Part shown: positions 1 through 8,087 of the stretch, piece after piece
Layout: every line of letters begins with the position of its first letter
Position numbering within the stretch: position 1 is the stretch's first letter
Source of the DNA: Methylomonas sp.
GTDB lineage: Bacteria; Pseudomonadota; Gammaproteobacteria; Methylococcales; Methylomonadaceae
Direction: 5' to 3'
Length of the DNA: 64,000 bases
Assembly: GCA_002929135.1 (NCBI GenBank)
Contig: PESC01000019.1
Span: 1-64,000, forward strand
Program-made: the position numbers and the translations under genes
The notes under the pieces: model-generated
The model's database searches: none
What the model was told of the DNA's origin: nothing
The model's input: only the letters and a program-made list of their open reading frames with translations

Positions 1-1
1 A

Positions 2-79
2 CTTGCCCTTTTGTCGGCCAAGCCAGCCGAACATGCGCTGTCGGAAGGCTTTTTGGATAAAAAGTCGTCGGCAGGATGA
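2..79 (+). CDS. possible 3' end of an upstream gene (partial)
   Basis: Reading from base 2 gives 25 codons (LALLSAKPAEHALSEG, then FLDKKSSAG) ending in TGA at 77-79. Codon choice (GCC, CTG, AAA, GAA) is like that of the real genes nearby. There is no start in the window, so this would be the C-terminal tail of a gene that begins before base 1. It is too short to assign, and it could be a chance open frame. Nothing else is recognisable in 80-220. Confidence 0.25.
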   Translation, partial: LALLSAKPAEHALSEGFLDKKSSAG

Positions 80-220
80 GAAAAACAGCGTAACGATGGT
101 TCGGCAGTCGAAAAAAATGCGCTCATGCGCTTTCGGAGGGCGTTTAAACTAGCGGGGGCACGGATTCAGGTTGAGGTCAAACCGATTCAAGTACGATTGC
201 CCTGGGGCAAAATACCGTAT

Positions 221-766
221 TCAAATCCTAAAAAAATGCTGGCGGTAAAACCCGAGTTCGTCTATCGATTCGATGATGTCGTCCAGTGCCTTGTGGCTGG
301 ATTGTTTCTTGAAACCGTCTTTGAGTTCCGGTGCCCAGCGTGCCGCCAGTTCCTTTACTGTGGATACGTCGAGGTTGCGGTAATGAAAAAACGCTTCCAG
401 GCGCGGCATGTGGCGAAACAGGAAGCGCCTGTCCTGGCAAATACTGTTGCCGCACATCGGCGAGGTGCGAGGCGGCAGCCAGTTCGACAGAAATGCCAGG
501 GTTTGCGCTTCTGCTGCGGCTTCATCGAACGGGGATTCCTTCACTCGTCGGATCAGGCCGGATTCGCCATGGTGCTGTTGGTTCCAGTCGTCCATCGCCA
601 GCAGGACATCGTCGGCCTGATGCACGACCAGCACAGGCCCTTGGGCAAGAATGTTGAGATGTTTGTCGGTGACGACGGTGGCAATTTCGATGATTCGGTC
701 GCTGTCGGGGTTCAGGCCCGTCATTTCCAGATCGATCCAGATCAGATTGTCCGCATCCAAAGCCAT
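221..766 (-). CDS. orn: oligoribonuclease (3'-5' exoribonuclease)
   Basis: Degrades 2-5 nt RNA fragments (nanoRNA) to mononucleotides in the cytoplasm; in many gammaproteobacteria it also clears the linear dinucleotide pGpG left from c-di-GMP breakdown. The 181-residue protein matches the family length. The DEDDh catalytic set is visible: D and E in WIDLEMTGL near the N-terminus, D in the CQDRRFLF segment, and the closing H and D in HKALDD. I chose the ATG at 766 because the product then starts [10 protein letters not shown] like characterised homologues; a longer frame begins at 814. It is transcribed away from the M48 peptidase gene, so the 98-bp gap must hold both promoters. Confidence 0.95.
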   Translation of the reverse strand: MALDADNLIWIDLEMTGLNPDSDRIIEIATVVTDKHLNILAQGPVLVVHQADDVLLAMDDWNQQHHGESGLIRRVKESPFDEAAAEAQTLAFLSNWLPPRTSPMCGNSICQDRRFLFRHMPRLEAFFHYRNLDVSTVKELAARWAPELKDGFKKQSSHKALDDIIESIDELGFYRQHFFRI

Positions 767-864
767 TTTTATGTTCCCATTGACGAATGATTGTATTGCG
801 GCAGATTGTAGCATTGGCTAATCTGTGCCACCAAACCCCCTTCACCCCACCCTGCCAGGTTTCG

Positions 865-2118
865 ATGAACACATTTACCGTCATTTTCCTGTTCGCATTA
901 CTCATTTCTTACGGCTTGCAGTTCTGGCTGTCGTCGAGGCAAAAAAACCATGTCTTGCAATATCGAGATCAGGTTCCCGTCGCGTTTCGCGACCGTGTGC
1001 CGCTGCCCGCGCATCAAAGAGCCGCCGATTACACGGTCGAAAAAGGCAAGCTGGGTGACATCGATACCGGTATCGGCATGTTGCTGCTATTGCTCCTGAC
1101 CCTGGGCGGCGGCATCAGCCTGGTTTTTGAATTCTGGGCCAGCTTCGAGCTGTCGTTGATGACAGCCAGCCTGTTGTCGGTTGCCAGCGTGTATCTGCTG
1201 ATGAGTCTGGCTGAACTGCCGTTCGAGTTGTATCAAACCTTCGTCATCGAAGAAAAATATGGCTTCAACAAGACCACGCTGGCGCAATTCAGCAAAGATC
1301 ATCTGCTGACACTGGCCCTGACGGCGGGCATAGGCCTGCCGATACTGGCGCTGGTGCTGTGGGTGATGGACAGTATCGGTGAGCTGTGGTGGCTGTATGC
1401 CTGGGCGATCATCATGGGGTTTTCATTGCTGATGAGCTGGCTGTTTCCTACCGTCATTGCCCCCTTGTTCAACAAATTCACGCCCATGGAAGACGGCAGC
1501 CTGAAACAGCGGATTCAAGGCTTGCTGCAACGCTGCGGCTTCAGCAGCCAAGGTATTTTCATCATGGACGGCTCACGGCGTTCCGGTCATGGCAATGCCT
1601 ACTTCACAGGCCTTGGCAACAACAAACGTATCGTGTTTTTCGACACCCTGGTCAACTCGTTGGACGAAGAAGAACTCGAAGCGGTACTGGCGCATGAGCT
1701 GGGTCATTTCAAATGCAGACACGTCATCAAAATGTTGATGGCCTCATCGCTGATGACTCTCATCAGTTTCGCCGTGCTGGGCTGGCTGATTAACCAGGAC
1801 TGGTTTTACGATGGTCTGGGCGTCAGCACCCACACCAACGCCGCCGCGCTGCTGTTGTTCATGCTGGTGTCGCCGGTGTTCACTACCTTCATGCACCCGA
1901 TTACGACCTATTTTCAACGCACCTTCGAATTCGAGGCCGACGAATTCGCCACCCGCCACGCCAAAGGCAGCAAGATGATTAGCGGTTTGGTGAAACTTTA
2001 TGAAGAAAACGCCAGCACCCTGACGCCCGATCCTCTGTACTCGGCCTTCCATTACAGCCACCCGCCAGCGGCCATACGCATCGCCCATATCGAGCAAGCC
2101 ATGCAAGCCGCACGATGA
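865..2118 (+). CDS. M48 family integral-membrane zinc metallopeptidase (Ste24-like)
   Basis: A 417-residue membrane protease resembling the CAAX prenyl protease/Ste24 branch of M48. Hydrophobic spans occupy the N-terminal half, and two more follow the active site. The zinc motif HELGH lies at residues 277-281 and the third ligand is Glu357 in EFEADEFA. Bacterial members are thought to act in envelope protein quality control, but the substrate of this one is unknown. An upstream in-frame start exists at 787; I prefer the ATG at 865, which gives a product that begins with its first membrane segment. The gene end overlaps rsgA by 4 bp, implying co-transcription. Confidence 0.88.
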   Translation: MNTFTVIFLFALLISYGLQFWLSSRQKNHVLQYRDQVPVAFRDRVPLPAHQRAADYTVEKGKLGDIDTGIGMLLLLLLTLGGGISLVFEFWASFELSLMTASLLSVASVYLLMSLAELPFELYQTFVIEEKYGFNKTTLAQFSKDHLLTLALTAGIGLPILALVLWVMDSIGELWWLYAWAIIMGFSLLMSWLFPTVIAPLFNKFTPMEDGSLKQRIQGLLQRCGFSSQGIFIMDGSRRSGHGNAYFTGLGNNKRIVFFDTLVNSLDEEELEAVLAHELGHFKCRHVIKMLMASSLMTLISFAVLGWLINQDWFYDGLGVSTHTNAAALLLFMLVSPVFTTFMHPITTYFQRTFEFEADEFATRHAKGSKMISGLVKLYEENASTLTPDPLYSAFHYSHPPAAIRIAHIEQAMQAAR

Positions 2119-3005
2119 GCCTGCGGCTGCAAGGTCAGGTGGTATCCCATCTCGGCAAGAGCATTGCCGTCGAAGCCGAAGGTCGCCACTACCTGTGTCA
2201 AACCTTGCGCAAGCTCGAAACCGTCGTCGTCGGCGATCATGTCGAATTTACTGTCGTAGGCCCGGAACAGGGGCGCATCGACGCCATACGGCCTCGGCGT
2301 TCGGTGCTCGAACGCCCCCAACGCGGCGGCGGCGATCGGCCAGTGGCGGCCAATCTCGACCGGCTGTTCGTAGTGCTGGCCTGCGAACCGGTCAGCGATT
2401 TCTTGTTGCTGGATCAATACCTGGCCATTTGCGAAAACAACAACATCGACGTGGCGTTGGTACTGAACAAAATCGACTTGCCGATACCGGCGGATGTCGA
2501 AACCGAACTGGCGTGTTACCAGTCCCTGGGTTACGAACTCTACAAAATCAGCGCCAAGCAAGGCGCAGGTATCGATAGCCTGAAACAGGCGATGCAAGAC
2601 ACGGTGGCCATGCTGGTGGGGCAATCGGGTGTTGGCAAATCATCGCTGAGCAACGCGCTGCTGCCCGACGTGTCGCTGCGTACCAACAGCGTTTCCGAAA
2701 CCACGCGCCATGGTCGTCACACCACCACCGCAGCAACCCTTTACCACCTGCCCGGCGGTGGCGACTTGATCGACAGCCCCGGCGTTGCCGTATTCGGCCT
2801 GGCTGGGCTCAGCGAAAGCCAGTTGGCCTGGGGATTTCGCGAATTTCAGCCCTTTATCGGCCACTGCCGGTTCAACGACTGCCGCCACGTCAACGACAAA
2901 GACTGCGCCGTCAAACAGGCCGTCGACCATCAACACATCAGCCTGGAACGCTACCGGCGCTATCTGAAATTGCGCGACAAAATGCCGGTCGGCAACCGGC
3001 GTTGA
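2115..3005 (+). CDS. rsgA: ribosome small subunit biogenesis GTPase RsgA
   Basis: Circularly permuted GTPase that helps late maturation of the 30S subunit. Residues run from an OB-fold start through NKIDL (the G4 element, placed before the P-loop as expected for the permuted family), to the P-loop GQSGVGKSS at 169-177, the DSPG G3 element, and a C-terminal zinc knuckle with Cys251, Cys256, His258 and Cys264. At 296 residues it is shorter than E. coli RsgA and lacks its long N-terminal extension, but all core elements are intact. The start overlaps the M48 peptidase stop (ATGA). Confidence 0.95.
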   Translation: MSLRLQGQVVSHLGKSIAVEAEGRHYLCQTLRKLETVVVGDHVEFTVVGPEQGRIDAIRPRRSVLERPQRGGGDRPVAANLDRLFVVLACEPVSDFLLLDQYLAICENNNIDVALVLNKIDLPIPADVETELACYQSLGYELYKISAKQGAGIDSLKQAMQDTVAMLVGQSGVGKSSLSNALLPDVSLRTNSVSETTRHGRHTTTAATLYHLPGGGDLIDSPGVAVFGLAGLSESQLAWGFREFQPFIGHCRFNDCRHVNDKDCAVKQAVDHQHISLERYRRYLKLRDKMPVGNRR

Positions 3006-3059
3006 AGATGTTTCTTGGCAGTATTCACATTGCCCGAATCTTGCCCATAACCTACAATG

Positions 3060-3198
3060 CCGCCCGGTTTTACGGTTCCCGCTCCGGCGGGTGAAACTGG
3101 AAGTCGGTTGAAAGCCGACGCTGCCCCCGCAACGGTAAGTGATTTATCACAAGCCCGGAGACAGGCCTGAAACTGTATGCAGCAGTCGCGGCGGGCGA
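3060..3198 (+). promoter_or_regulatory. cobalamin (adenosylcobalamin-type) riboswitch
   Basis: The element contains the conserved run GGTGAAACTGGAAGTCGG, the core GCTGCCCCCGCAACGGTAAG, and a B12 box (AAGCCCGGAGACAGGCCTG). A closing P1 stem can be drawn between CGCCCG at 3061-3066 and CGGGCG at 3192-3197. It lies upstream of the corrin-ring operon that starts with cbiA, so it should lower expression when B12 is plentiful. A C7T7 run at about 3227-3241 follows, but I do not see a clean terminator stem in front of it, so translational or Rho-type control is as likely as intrinsic termination. Confidence 0.93.
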
Positions 3199-3290
3199 TC
3201 TGTCAAATCGGTGCCATGGTTTGTCCTCCCCCCCTTTTTTTGCCGCGTGTTTCGTTCAACCCTAGAACTAGCCAGGCAAGCCAACCAACC

Positions 3291-3365
3291 ATGCAGACAG
3301 CCGTCCGCCCTATCAAAGCACTGATCGTGTTCTGCCTGTCGGCGCACTCATCCGCTAAGCTATGA
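3291..3365 (+). CDS. 24-codon leader ORF with signal-peptide-like product, coupled to cbiA
   Basis: ATG at 3291 opens a 24-residue frame (MQTAVRPIKALIVFCLSA, then HSSAKL) whose TGA overlaps the cbiA ATG by 4 bp. The product has a basic N-region, a hydrophobic core (ALIVFCLSA) and a small-residue end (HSSA), like the start of an exported protein. Two readings are possible: a leader peptide that couples translation between the riboswitch and cbiA, or the stump of a lost outer-membrane B12 receptor gene such as btuB, which often sits behind this riboswitch. No strong ribosome binding site is visible; AGGCAAG lies about 12 bp upstream. Confidence 0.35.
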   Translation: MQTAVRPIKALIVFCLSAHSSAKL

Positions 3366-4663
3366 CACCAACACCGGCAAGCCACCACTGCCCGGCGATG
3401 TTGCTCAGCGCCCCGGCATCGGGCCAGGGCAAGACCACGTTGACTGCGGCGCTGGCGCATCACCATCGTAGCCAGGGCCTCCGGGTGCGGGTGTTCAAAA
3501 CCGGCCCGGATTTCATCGATCCGCAAATTCTGGCCCTCGCCAGCGGCCATGCTGTGTATCAGCTCGACTTATGGATGATGGGCGAAAGCCATTGCCGCGC
3601 CTTGCTGCATCATGCCGCCGGGGAAGCCGATCTGATTTTGATCGAAGGCGTGATGGGTTTGTACGACGGTGACAGTAGCAGCGCCGACCTGGCATTAGCG
3701 CTGGATGTACCGGTGGCCGTGGTGATCGATGCCCAGGGTATGGCGCAAACCTTCGCTGCCGTGGCCTTGGGCTTGACGCAGTACCGACCGGGTTTGCGCT
3801 GCACCGGTGTAATAGCCAACAAAGTCGGCAGCATCGGCCACGCCCAATTACTGCAAGCGGCCTTGCCCGACGAACTGCCGCTACTGGCGGCGCTACCCAA
3901 AGCAGCGGCAATCGAGCTGCCGTCACGACACTTGGGCTTGGTACAGGCCGAGGAAATCGATGACCTGACGCAGCGCATCCAAAGCGCAGCCGAACTTTTG
4001 GCCACCACCTCGCCGTGCCGTTTGCCACAAACCGTCGACTTTGCGAAGGTCACAGAATCGGCGCTACCGCCCTTGCTGGCCGGTCGCCGCATCGCCATTG
4101 CCCGCGATGCGGCGTTTTCCTTCATTTACCCTGCCAATCTCGATTGTTTGCGCGCCATGGGCGCCGAGCTGTGTTTCTTTTCACCGCTGGTCGACAACAC
4201 GTTGCCCGAAGCCGACAGTGTCTACCTGCCCGGAGGCTACCCGGAACTGCATCTGCCCACCCTGGCCGCCAACCAGGCTCTGAAACAGGCTTTGCAGGCA
4301 TACCATCAGGCAGGCAAACCGATTTACGCTGAATGCGGCGGCCTGTTGTACCTGCTGGATAGCTTGACCGATAAACAAGGCCATAGCGCCGCCATGGCTG
4401 GCCTGTTGCCCGGCAGCGCCCGGATGCAGGCCAGACTGGTCAATCTGGGCATGCACGCCCTGCGTCTGGAGCATGGCGAGATACGCGGTCACAGTTTTCA
4501 TCATTCGCAACTGGATTGCCCGCTGCCGCCGTTCGCCCTGTCGTTGCCGCAGCGTCAGCGCAGCCACGTCGAAGCCTTTTTTGTGCACGGTTCGCTCAGG
4601 GCGTCTTATCTGCATTTGTATTTCCCATTCAACCCGTCACTGGCGGCAGGATTGTTTTCATGA
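3362..4663 (+). CDS. cbiA: cobyrinate a,c-diamide synthase
   Basis: ATP-dependent amidation of the a and c carboxylates of cobyrinic acid using glutamine, in the corrin part of B12 synthesis. The 433-residue protein has an N-terminal dethiobiotin-synthetase-like ATPase domain with P-loop APASGQGKTT at 17-26 and the FKTGPDFIDP motif. A C-terminal class I glutamine amidotransferase domain has nucleophile Cys325 in YAECGGL and His418 near the end. It is first in the riboswitch-controlled operon and overlaps cobM by 4 bp. The same family includes the aerobic-pathway enzyme CobB. I prefer CbiA because cbiX and cbiD in the same operon indicate early cobalt insertion. Confidence 0.94.
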   Translation: MTPTPASHHCPAMLLSAPASGQGKTTLTAALAHHHRSQGLRVRVFKTGPDFIDPQILALASGHAVYQLDLWMMGESHCRALLHHAAGEADLILIEGVMGLYDGDSSSADLALALDVPVAVVIDAQGMAQTFAAVALGLTQYRPGLRCTGVIANKVGSIGHAQLLQAALPDELPLLAALPKAAAIELPSRHLGLVQAEEIDDLTQRIQSAAELLATTSPCRLPQTVDFAKVTESALPPLLAGRRIAIARDAAFSFIYPANLDCLRAMGAELCFFSPLVDNTLPEADSVYLPGGYPELHLPTLAANQALKQALQAYHQAGKPIYAECGGLLYLLDSLTDKQGHSAAMAGLLPGSARMQARLVNLGMHALRLEHGEIRGHSFHHSQLDCPLPPFALSLPQRQRSHVEAFFVHGSLRASYLHLYFPFNPSLAAGLFS

Positions 4664-5466
4664 GCGAGCAAGGTAAGGTCTGGTTTGTTGGCGCCGGCCC
4701 TGGCGACCCGGATTTGATCACCGTCAAAGGCCGCGATTTGATCGCTCGCGCCGACGCCATCCTCTATGCCGGTTCGCTGGTGCAGCAGGCGGCCACGCAA
4801 TGGGCGCCGCCGGGTTGTTTGATCGGCGATTCCAAAGACATGACGCTGGAACAAATCTGCGCCTGGCTGATCGCCCAGGCCCGGCCCGGCAAAACCGTGA
4901 TCCGGCTGCAAACCGGCGATCCGGGCCTGTACGGCGCCTTGATCGAAATGGTGCAGCCGCTCGATGCCGTCGGTGTCACCGTCGAAGTCGTGCCCGGCGT
5001 GTCATCGGCGTTTGCGGCCATGGCGGCAGCGGTGGAAAGCCTGACCCTGCCGGAAGTCACCCAAACCGTGATCCTGTCCCGGGTCGAAGGCCGCACACCG
5101 ATGCCTGGCGGCGAAGCCCTGCGCGATCTCGCCAGCCACCGCGCTACCTTGTGCCTGTTTTTATCCATCACCCTGCTGACGACTGTCGAACGCGAACTCA
5201 AGGCCGCCGGTTATCGCGACGATACACCGGTGCTGGTGGTACACAAAGCCAGTTGGCCGGGCGAGCAGCAAATCATTCGCGGCACCCTGGCCGACATTCG
5301 CCAACGCTGCCGCGACGCCAGAATCAACAGCCAGGCCATGATCGTGGTCAGCCCGACATTGGGCGCACGTCACTGGCCGACGCTGACCAAATCCAAACTG
5401 TACGATGCCACGTTCAGCCACCGTTTCCGGCGGGCCGAGCGCGGGCAAGCCGAGGAAACCTCATGA
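4660..5466 (+). CDS. cobM: precorrin-4 / cobalt-precorrin-4 C11-methyltransferase
   Basis: SAM-dependent methylation at C11 of the contracted ring (CobM/CbiF). The 268-residue protein carries the tetrapyrrole methylase signatures FVGAGPGDPDLIT near the N-terminus and GDPGLYG in the second motif. The frame is open further upstream, but the ATG at 4660 gives the family-like start MSEQGKVWFVG and the 4-bp overlap with cbiA. It overlaps cbiX by 4 bp. With cbiX and cbiD present, the natural substrate is probably the cobalt-containing intermediate, so CbiF would be an equally good name. Confidence 0.93.
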   Translation: MSEQGKVWFVGAGPGDPDLITVKGRDLIARADAILYAGSLVQQAATQWAPPGCLIGDSKDMTLEQICAWLIAQARPGKTVIRLQTGDPGLYGALIEMVQPLDAVGVTVEVVPGVSSAFAAMAAAVESLTLPEVTQTVILSRVEGRTPMPGGEALRDLASHRATLCLFLSITLLTTVERELKAAGYRDDTPVLVVHKASWPGEQQIIRGTLADIRQRCRDARINSQAMIVVSPTLGARHWPTLTKSKLYDATFSHRFRRAERGQAEETS

Positions 5467-6293
5467 CAACCATCACAACAACCAGCATCCTTTTAGTCGG
5501 TCACGGCTCACGCAACCAGGCCGGTAATGATGAAATCCGTTTTTTCCAGCAACAATGGCAGGCCATGCAGCCCGACTGGCGCATCGAACTGTGCTACATC
5601 GAACTGGCCGACGTGCTGTTGGATGAAGGCCTCAGCCGCGCTGCGCAAAACGCCGGGCGGGTGATCGTGGTGCCGTTGATTATCAGCGCCGCCGGTCACG
5701 TCAAAATGGAAATTCCTGAGCATATCGGTGCCGCGCGGCAAAAGTTCCCCGGCGTGGAATTCATTTACGCCCCGCACCTCGGCAGTAACGAAACCCTGTT
5801 GGCGATACTGCAAAAACAGTTGAAATCCGCACTGAAAACACTGGCCATGCCCGACCCGAAAACCACCGGCGTCATCATTTTGGGGCGTGGTTCGTCGGAC
5901 AAGGTGGCCAACGGTGAGCTGGCCAAGCTGGCGCGCTGGTTGTACGAAGCCAGCGAGCACGAACTGATCGACATCGCCTTCACCGGCATCACCCATCCCC
6001 GGCTGGAAGCCATGGTGCAGCGCCAGGTTCGGCTGGGCATGACGCAAATCGTGGTTTTGCCGTACTATCTGTTCACCGGTTTGTTGATCGAGCGTATTGC
6101 CACGCAGATGCAGCGGCTGCAAAGCCAGTACCCCCGCATCGCCTTTGCTTCGGGCCGTTATTTCGGCTTCGACCCGGCCATTTTCGACTTGCTGAACCGC
6201 CGCGTCACACAGGCCAGCGACCCATGCGCACCGCAAATGCTGGAATGCGACGGTTGCCAGTACCGCGAACACGCCGAACATCATCACCATTGA
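5463..6293 (+). CDS. cbiX: sirohydrochlorin cobaltochelatase CbiX (two-domain form)
   Basis: Inserts Co2+ into sirohydrochlorin, the committing step of the early-cobalt B12 route. The 276-residue product has two CbiX-like halves: LLVGHGSR with His14 near the start, and a second half with LGRGSS where His is replaced by Arg. One half is therefore probably catalytic and the other structural, as known for long CbiX proteins. The C-terminal tail has Cys residues in CDGCQY and ends in a His cluster (HHHH), a likely metal-handling tail. The ATG at 5463 overlaps cobM by 4 bp; a long upstream frame is only the shadow of cobM. Confidence 0.9.
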   Translation: MTTITTTSILLVGHGSRNQAGNDEIRFFQQQWQAMQPDWRIELCYIELADVLLDEGLSRAAQNAGRVIVVPLIISAAGHVKMEIPEHIGAARQKFPGVEFIYAPHLGSNETLLAILQKQLKSALKTLAMPDPKTTGVIILGRGSSDKVANGELAKLARWLYEASEHELIDIAFTGITHPRLEAMVQRQVRLGMTQIVVLPYYLFTGLLIERIATQMQRLQSQYPRIAFASGRYFGFDPAIFDLLNRRVTQASDPCAPQMLECDGCQYREHAEHHHH

Positions 6294-6298
6294 ACGCC

Positions 6299-6967
6299 AT
6301 GCAACCCAATAGCCAGACCGAACAACTGACCCAGGCAGGCCAGCAAATCGAACACGATTCCTTTGCCATTGTTGATCGCGAAGTTGGCCCGCACAGTTAC
6401 AGCAACGAGCAATGGCAGGTAGTGCGACGCATGATCCATGCCACCGCCGATTTCGAATTCAATGGCCTGACCGAGTTTTCCGCCACCGCCGTGGACGCAG
6501 GCATCCTGGCTATCCTGAACGGTGCCCCCATCGTCGCCGACGTGGAAATGATTTGCGTCGGCCTGTCAGAGCCGCGCTTGCGGCATTTCGGCGTCGCCGC
6601 CCATCAATTCATCGCCGACGCCGATGTTATCGCCGCTGCCAAAACCGTCAATAGCACCCGCGCCGTGCAAGCCATGCAAAAAGCCCAGCGCCTGGGGTTG
6701 TTGCGGGGCGGCATCGTCGCGGTCGGTAACGCGCCGACCGCTTTGCTGGAGGTGTTGCGCTTGATCGAGGAGCACGGCGTGAAACCGGCCTTGATCGTCG
6801 GTATGCCGGTTGGTTTTGTCTCGGCAGCGGAATCCAAGGCTTTACTCGCCGAATTGGCCGGTGTGCCGTGGATCATAACCCGGGGCCGAAAAGGTGGCTC
6901 CACGCTGGTGGTGGCGGCCATTCATGCCTTGCTGAGCCTGGCGGAAACCCGGCAACAAGCGGTTTGA
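6299..6967 (+). CDS. cbiC: precorrin-8X / cobalt-precorrin-8 methylmutase
   Basis: Moves the C11 methyl group to C12 to give (hydrogeno)cobyrinic acid. The product from the ATG at 6299 has 222 residues. The catalytic histidine region RRMIHATADF (His47) and the downstream GAPIVADVEMI segment match the CbiC/CobH family. The gene starts 5 bp after cbiX and ends 4 bp before cbiD. An in-frame start at 6224 would overlap cbiX and gives a non-homologous N-terminus, so I rejected it. Confidence 0.93.
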   Translation: MQPNSQTEQLTQAGQQIEHDSFAIVDREVGPHSYSNEQWQVVRRMIHATADFEFNGLTEFSATAVDAGILAILNGAPIVADVEMICVGLSEPRLRHFGVAAHQFIADADVIAAAKTVNSTRAVQAMQKAQRLGLLRGGIVAVGNAPTALLEVLRLIEEHGVKPALIVGMPVGFVSAAESKALLAELAGVPWIITRGRKGGSTLVVAAIHALLSLAETRQQAV

Positions 6968-6971
6968 CAGC

Positions 6972-8087
6972 ATGGCCATGGCCGAACGCCCAGCCAAAGG
7001 CAGTCGCAAGGGCTACACCACTGGCGCTTGTTCGGCGGCAGCGGCGCGGGCGGCTGTGCTGGGTTTGCTGACCGGCCAGGTGCCGGAGCGGGTCGATTGC
7101 CTGCTGCCGAATGGTCAGACCGTTACCTTCAACGTGCTGGATGGCTGGGCCGACGACCGCCAGGCAGGCGCCGTGGTGGAAAAAGACGCCGGTGACGACC
7201 CCGATTGCACCCACGGCGCCCATCTCACCGCCGAGGTAAGCTGGCTGGAGGCGCCGGGGCAGGTCGAACTGTTGGGCGGCGTCGGCGTCGGCCTGATTAC
7301 CCGGCCCGGCCTAGGGCTGGCAGTCGGTGGCCCGGCCATCAATCCGGTGCCGCGCCGCAACATCGAAGACAACATACGCCGGGTGGCCACCGACGCGCTG
7401 CAACATCGTGGCGTACAGGTGACCATCTCGGTGCCTGGCGGCGAAGCCATGGCGAAAAAGACCTTGAACTATCGCTTGGGCATTGTCGGCGGCATTTCGA
7501 TTCTGGGTACTACCGGCATCGTCCACCCCTATTCGACCGCCGCCTTTCGCGCCAGCGTGGTGCAGGGCGTGGAAGTTGCCGCCAATCAGGGTCAGCACAG
7601 CGTGGTGCTGACTACCGGTGGCCGTACCGAAAAATTTGTGATGCGCGAGTTGCCACAACTGGATGAAAGCTGTTTCGTGCAAATGGGCGACTTTCTGACC
7701 CCGGCGCTGGATGCTGCCAACCGCTGCGGCATAGCCCGCATCATCATCGGCGGCATGGTCGGCAAGCTGACCAAAATGGCCCAGGGCGAAACCATCACCC
7801 ACGCCGGTCGGGCGCCGGTCGATGTCGAACTGGTGGCCGACATCGCCCGCCACATCGGCGCACCGCCCGAGGTGTGCGCCGCCATCGCCGCCCAGGAAAC
7901 CGCCCGCTACGCCTCGGAATGCATGGCGGAACTGGGGCTGGAACATGACTTTCATGTCGAACTTGCCAACCGGGTCATCGCTACGCTGGAACGCCGCTAT
8001 CCGGGCCGCTTTTCCATCCGGGTGCTGGTCTGCGATTTCGACGGTAACAAACTGGCGGAAGCCGGGGGAATCCACGATCATGGCTGA
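6972..8087 (+). CDS. cbiD: cobalt-precorrin-5B C1-methyltransferase CbiD
   Basis: Methylates C1 during the oxygen-independent corrin route; there is no counterpart of this family in the classical aerobic pathway. The 371-residue protein begins with the family hallmark KGYTTGACSAAAA and continues with VEKDAGDDPD and the GGRTEKF segment. It lies 4 bp after cbiC and overlaps the downstream cbiET start by 8 bp. Together with cbiX it shows that the operon encodes the early-cobalt pathway, although other genes in it could be named from either route. Confidence 0.94.
   Translation: MAMAERPAKGSRKGYTTGACSAAAARAAVLGLLTGQVPERVDCLLPNGQTVTFNVLDGWADDRQAGAVVEKDAGDDPDCTHGAHLTAEVSWLEAPGQVELLGGVGVGLITRPGLGLAVGGPAINPVPRRNIEDNIRRVATDALQHRGVQVTISVPGGEAMAKKTLNYRLGIVGGISILGTTGIVHPYSTAAFRASVVQGVEVAANQGQHSVVLTTGGRTEKFVMRELPQLDESCFVQMGDFLTPALDAANRCGIARIIIGGMVGKLTKMAQGETITHAGRAPVDVELVADIARHIGAPPEVCAAIAAQETARYASECMAELGLEHDFHVELANRVIATLERRYPGRFSIRVLVCDFDGNKLAEAGGIHDHG

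Noticed and set aside
3227-3241. C7T7 run as the intrinsic terminator of the riboswitch
   Set aside because: I could not find a matching G-rich stem directly upstream, so I did not call it a terminator.
5508-6290. 260-codon open frame on the minus strand inside cbiX
   Set aside because: Shadow of cbiX; no homologous pattern.
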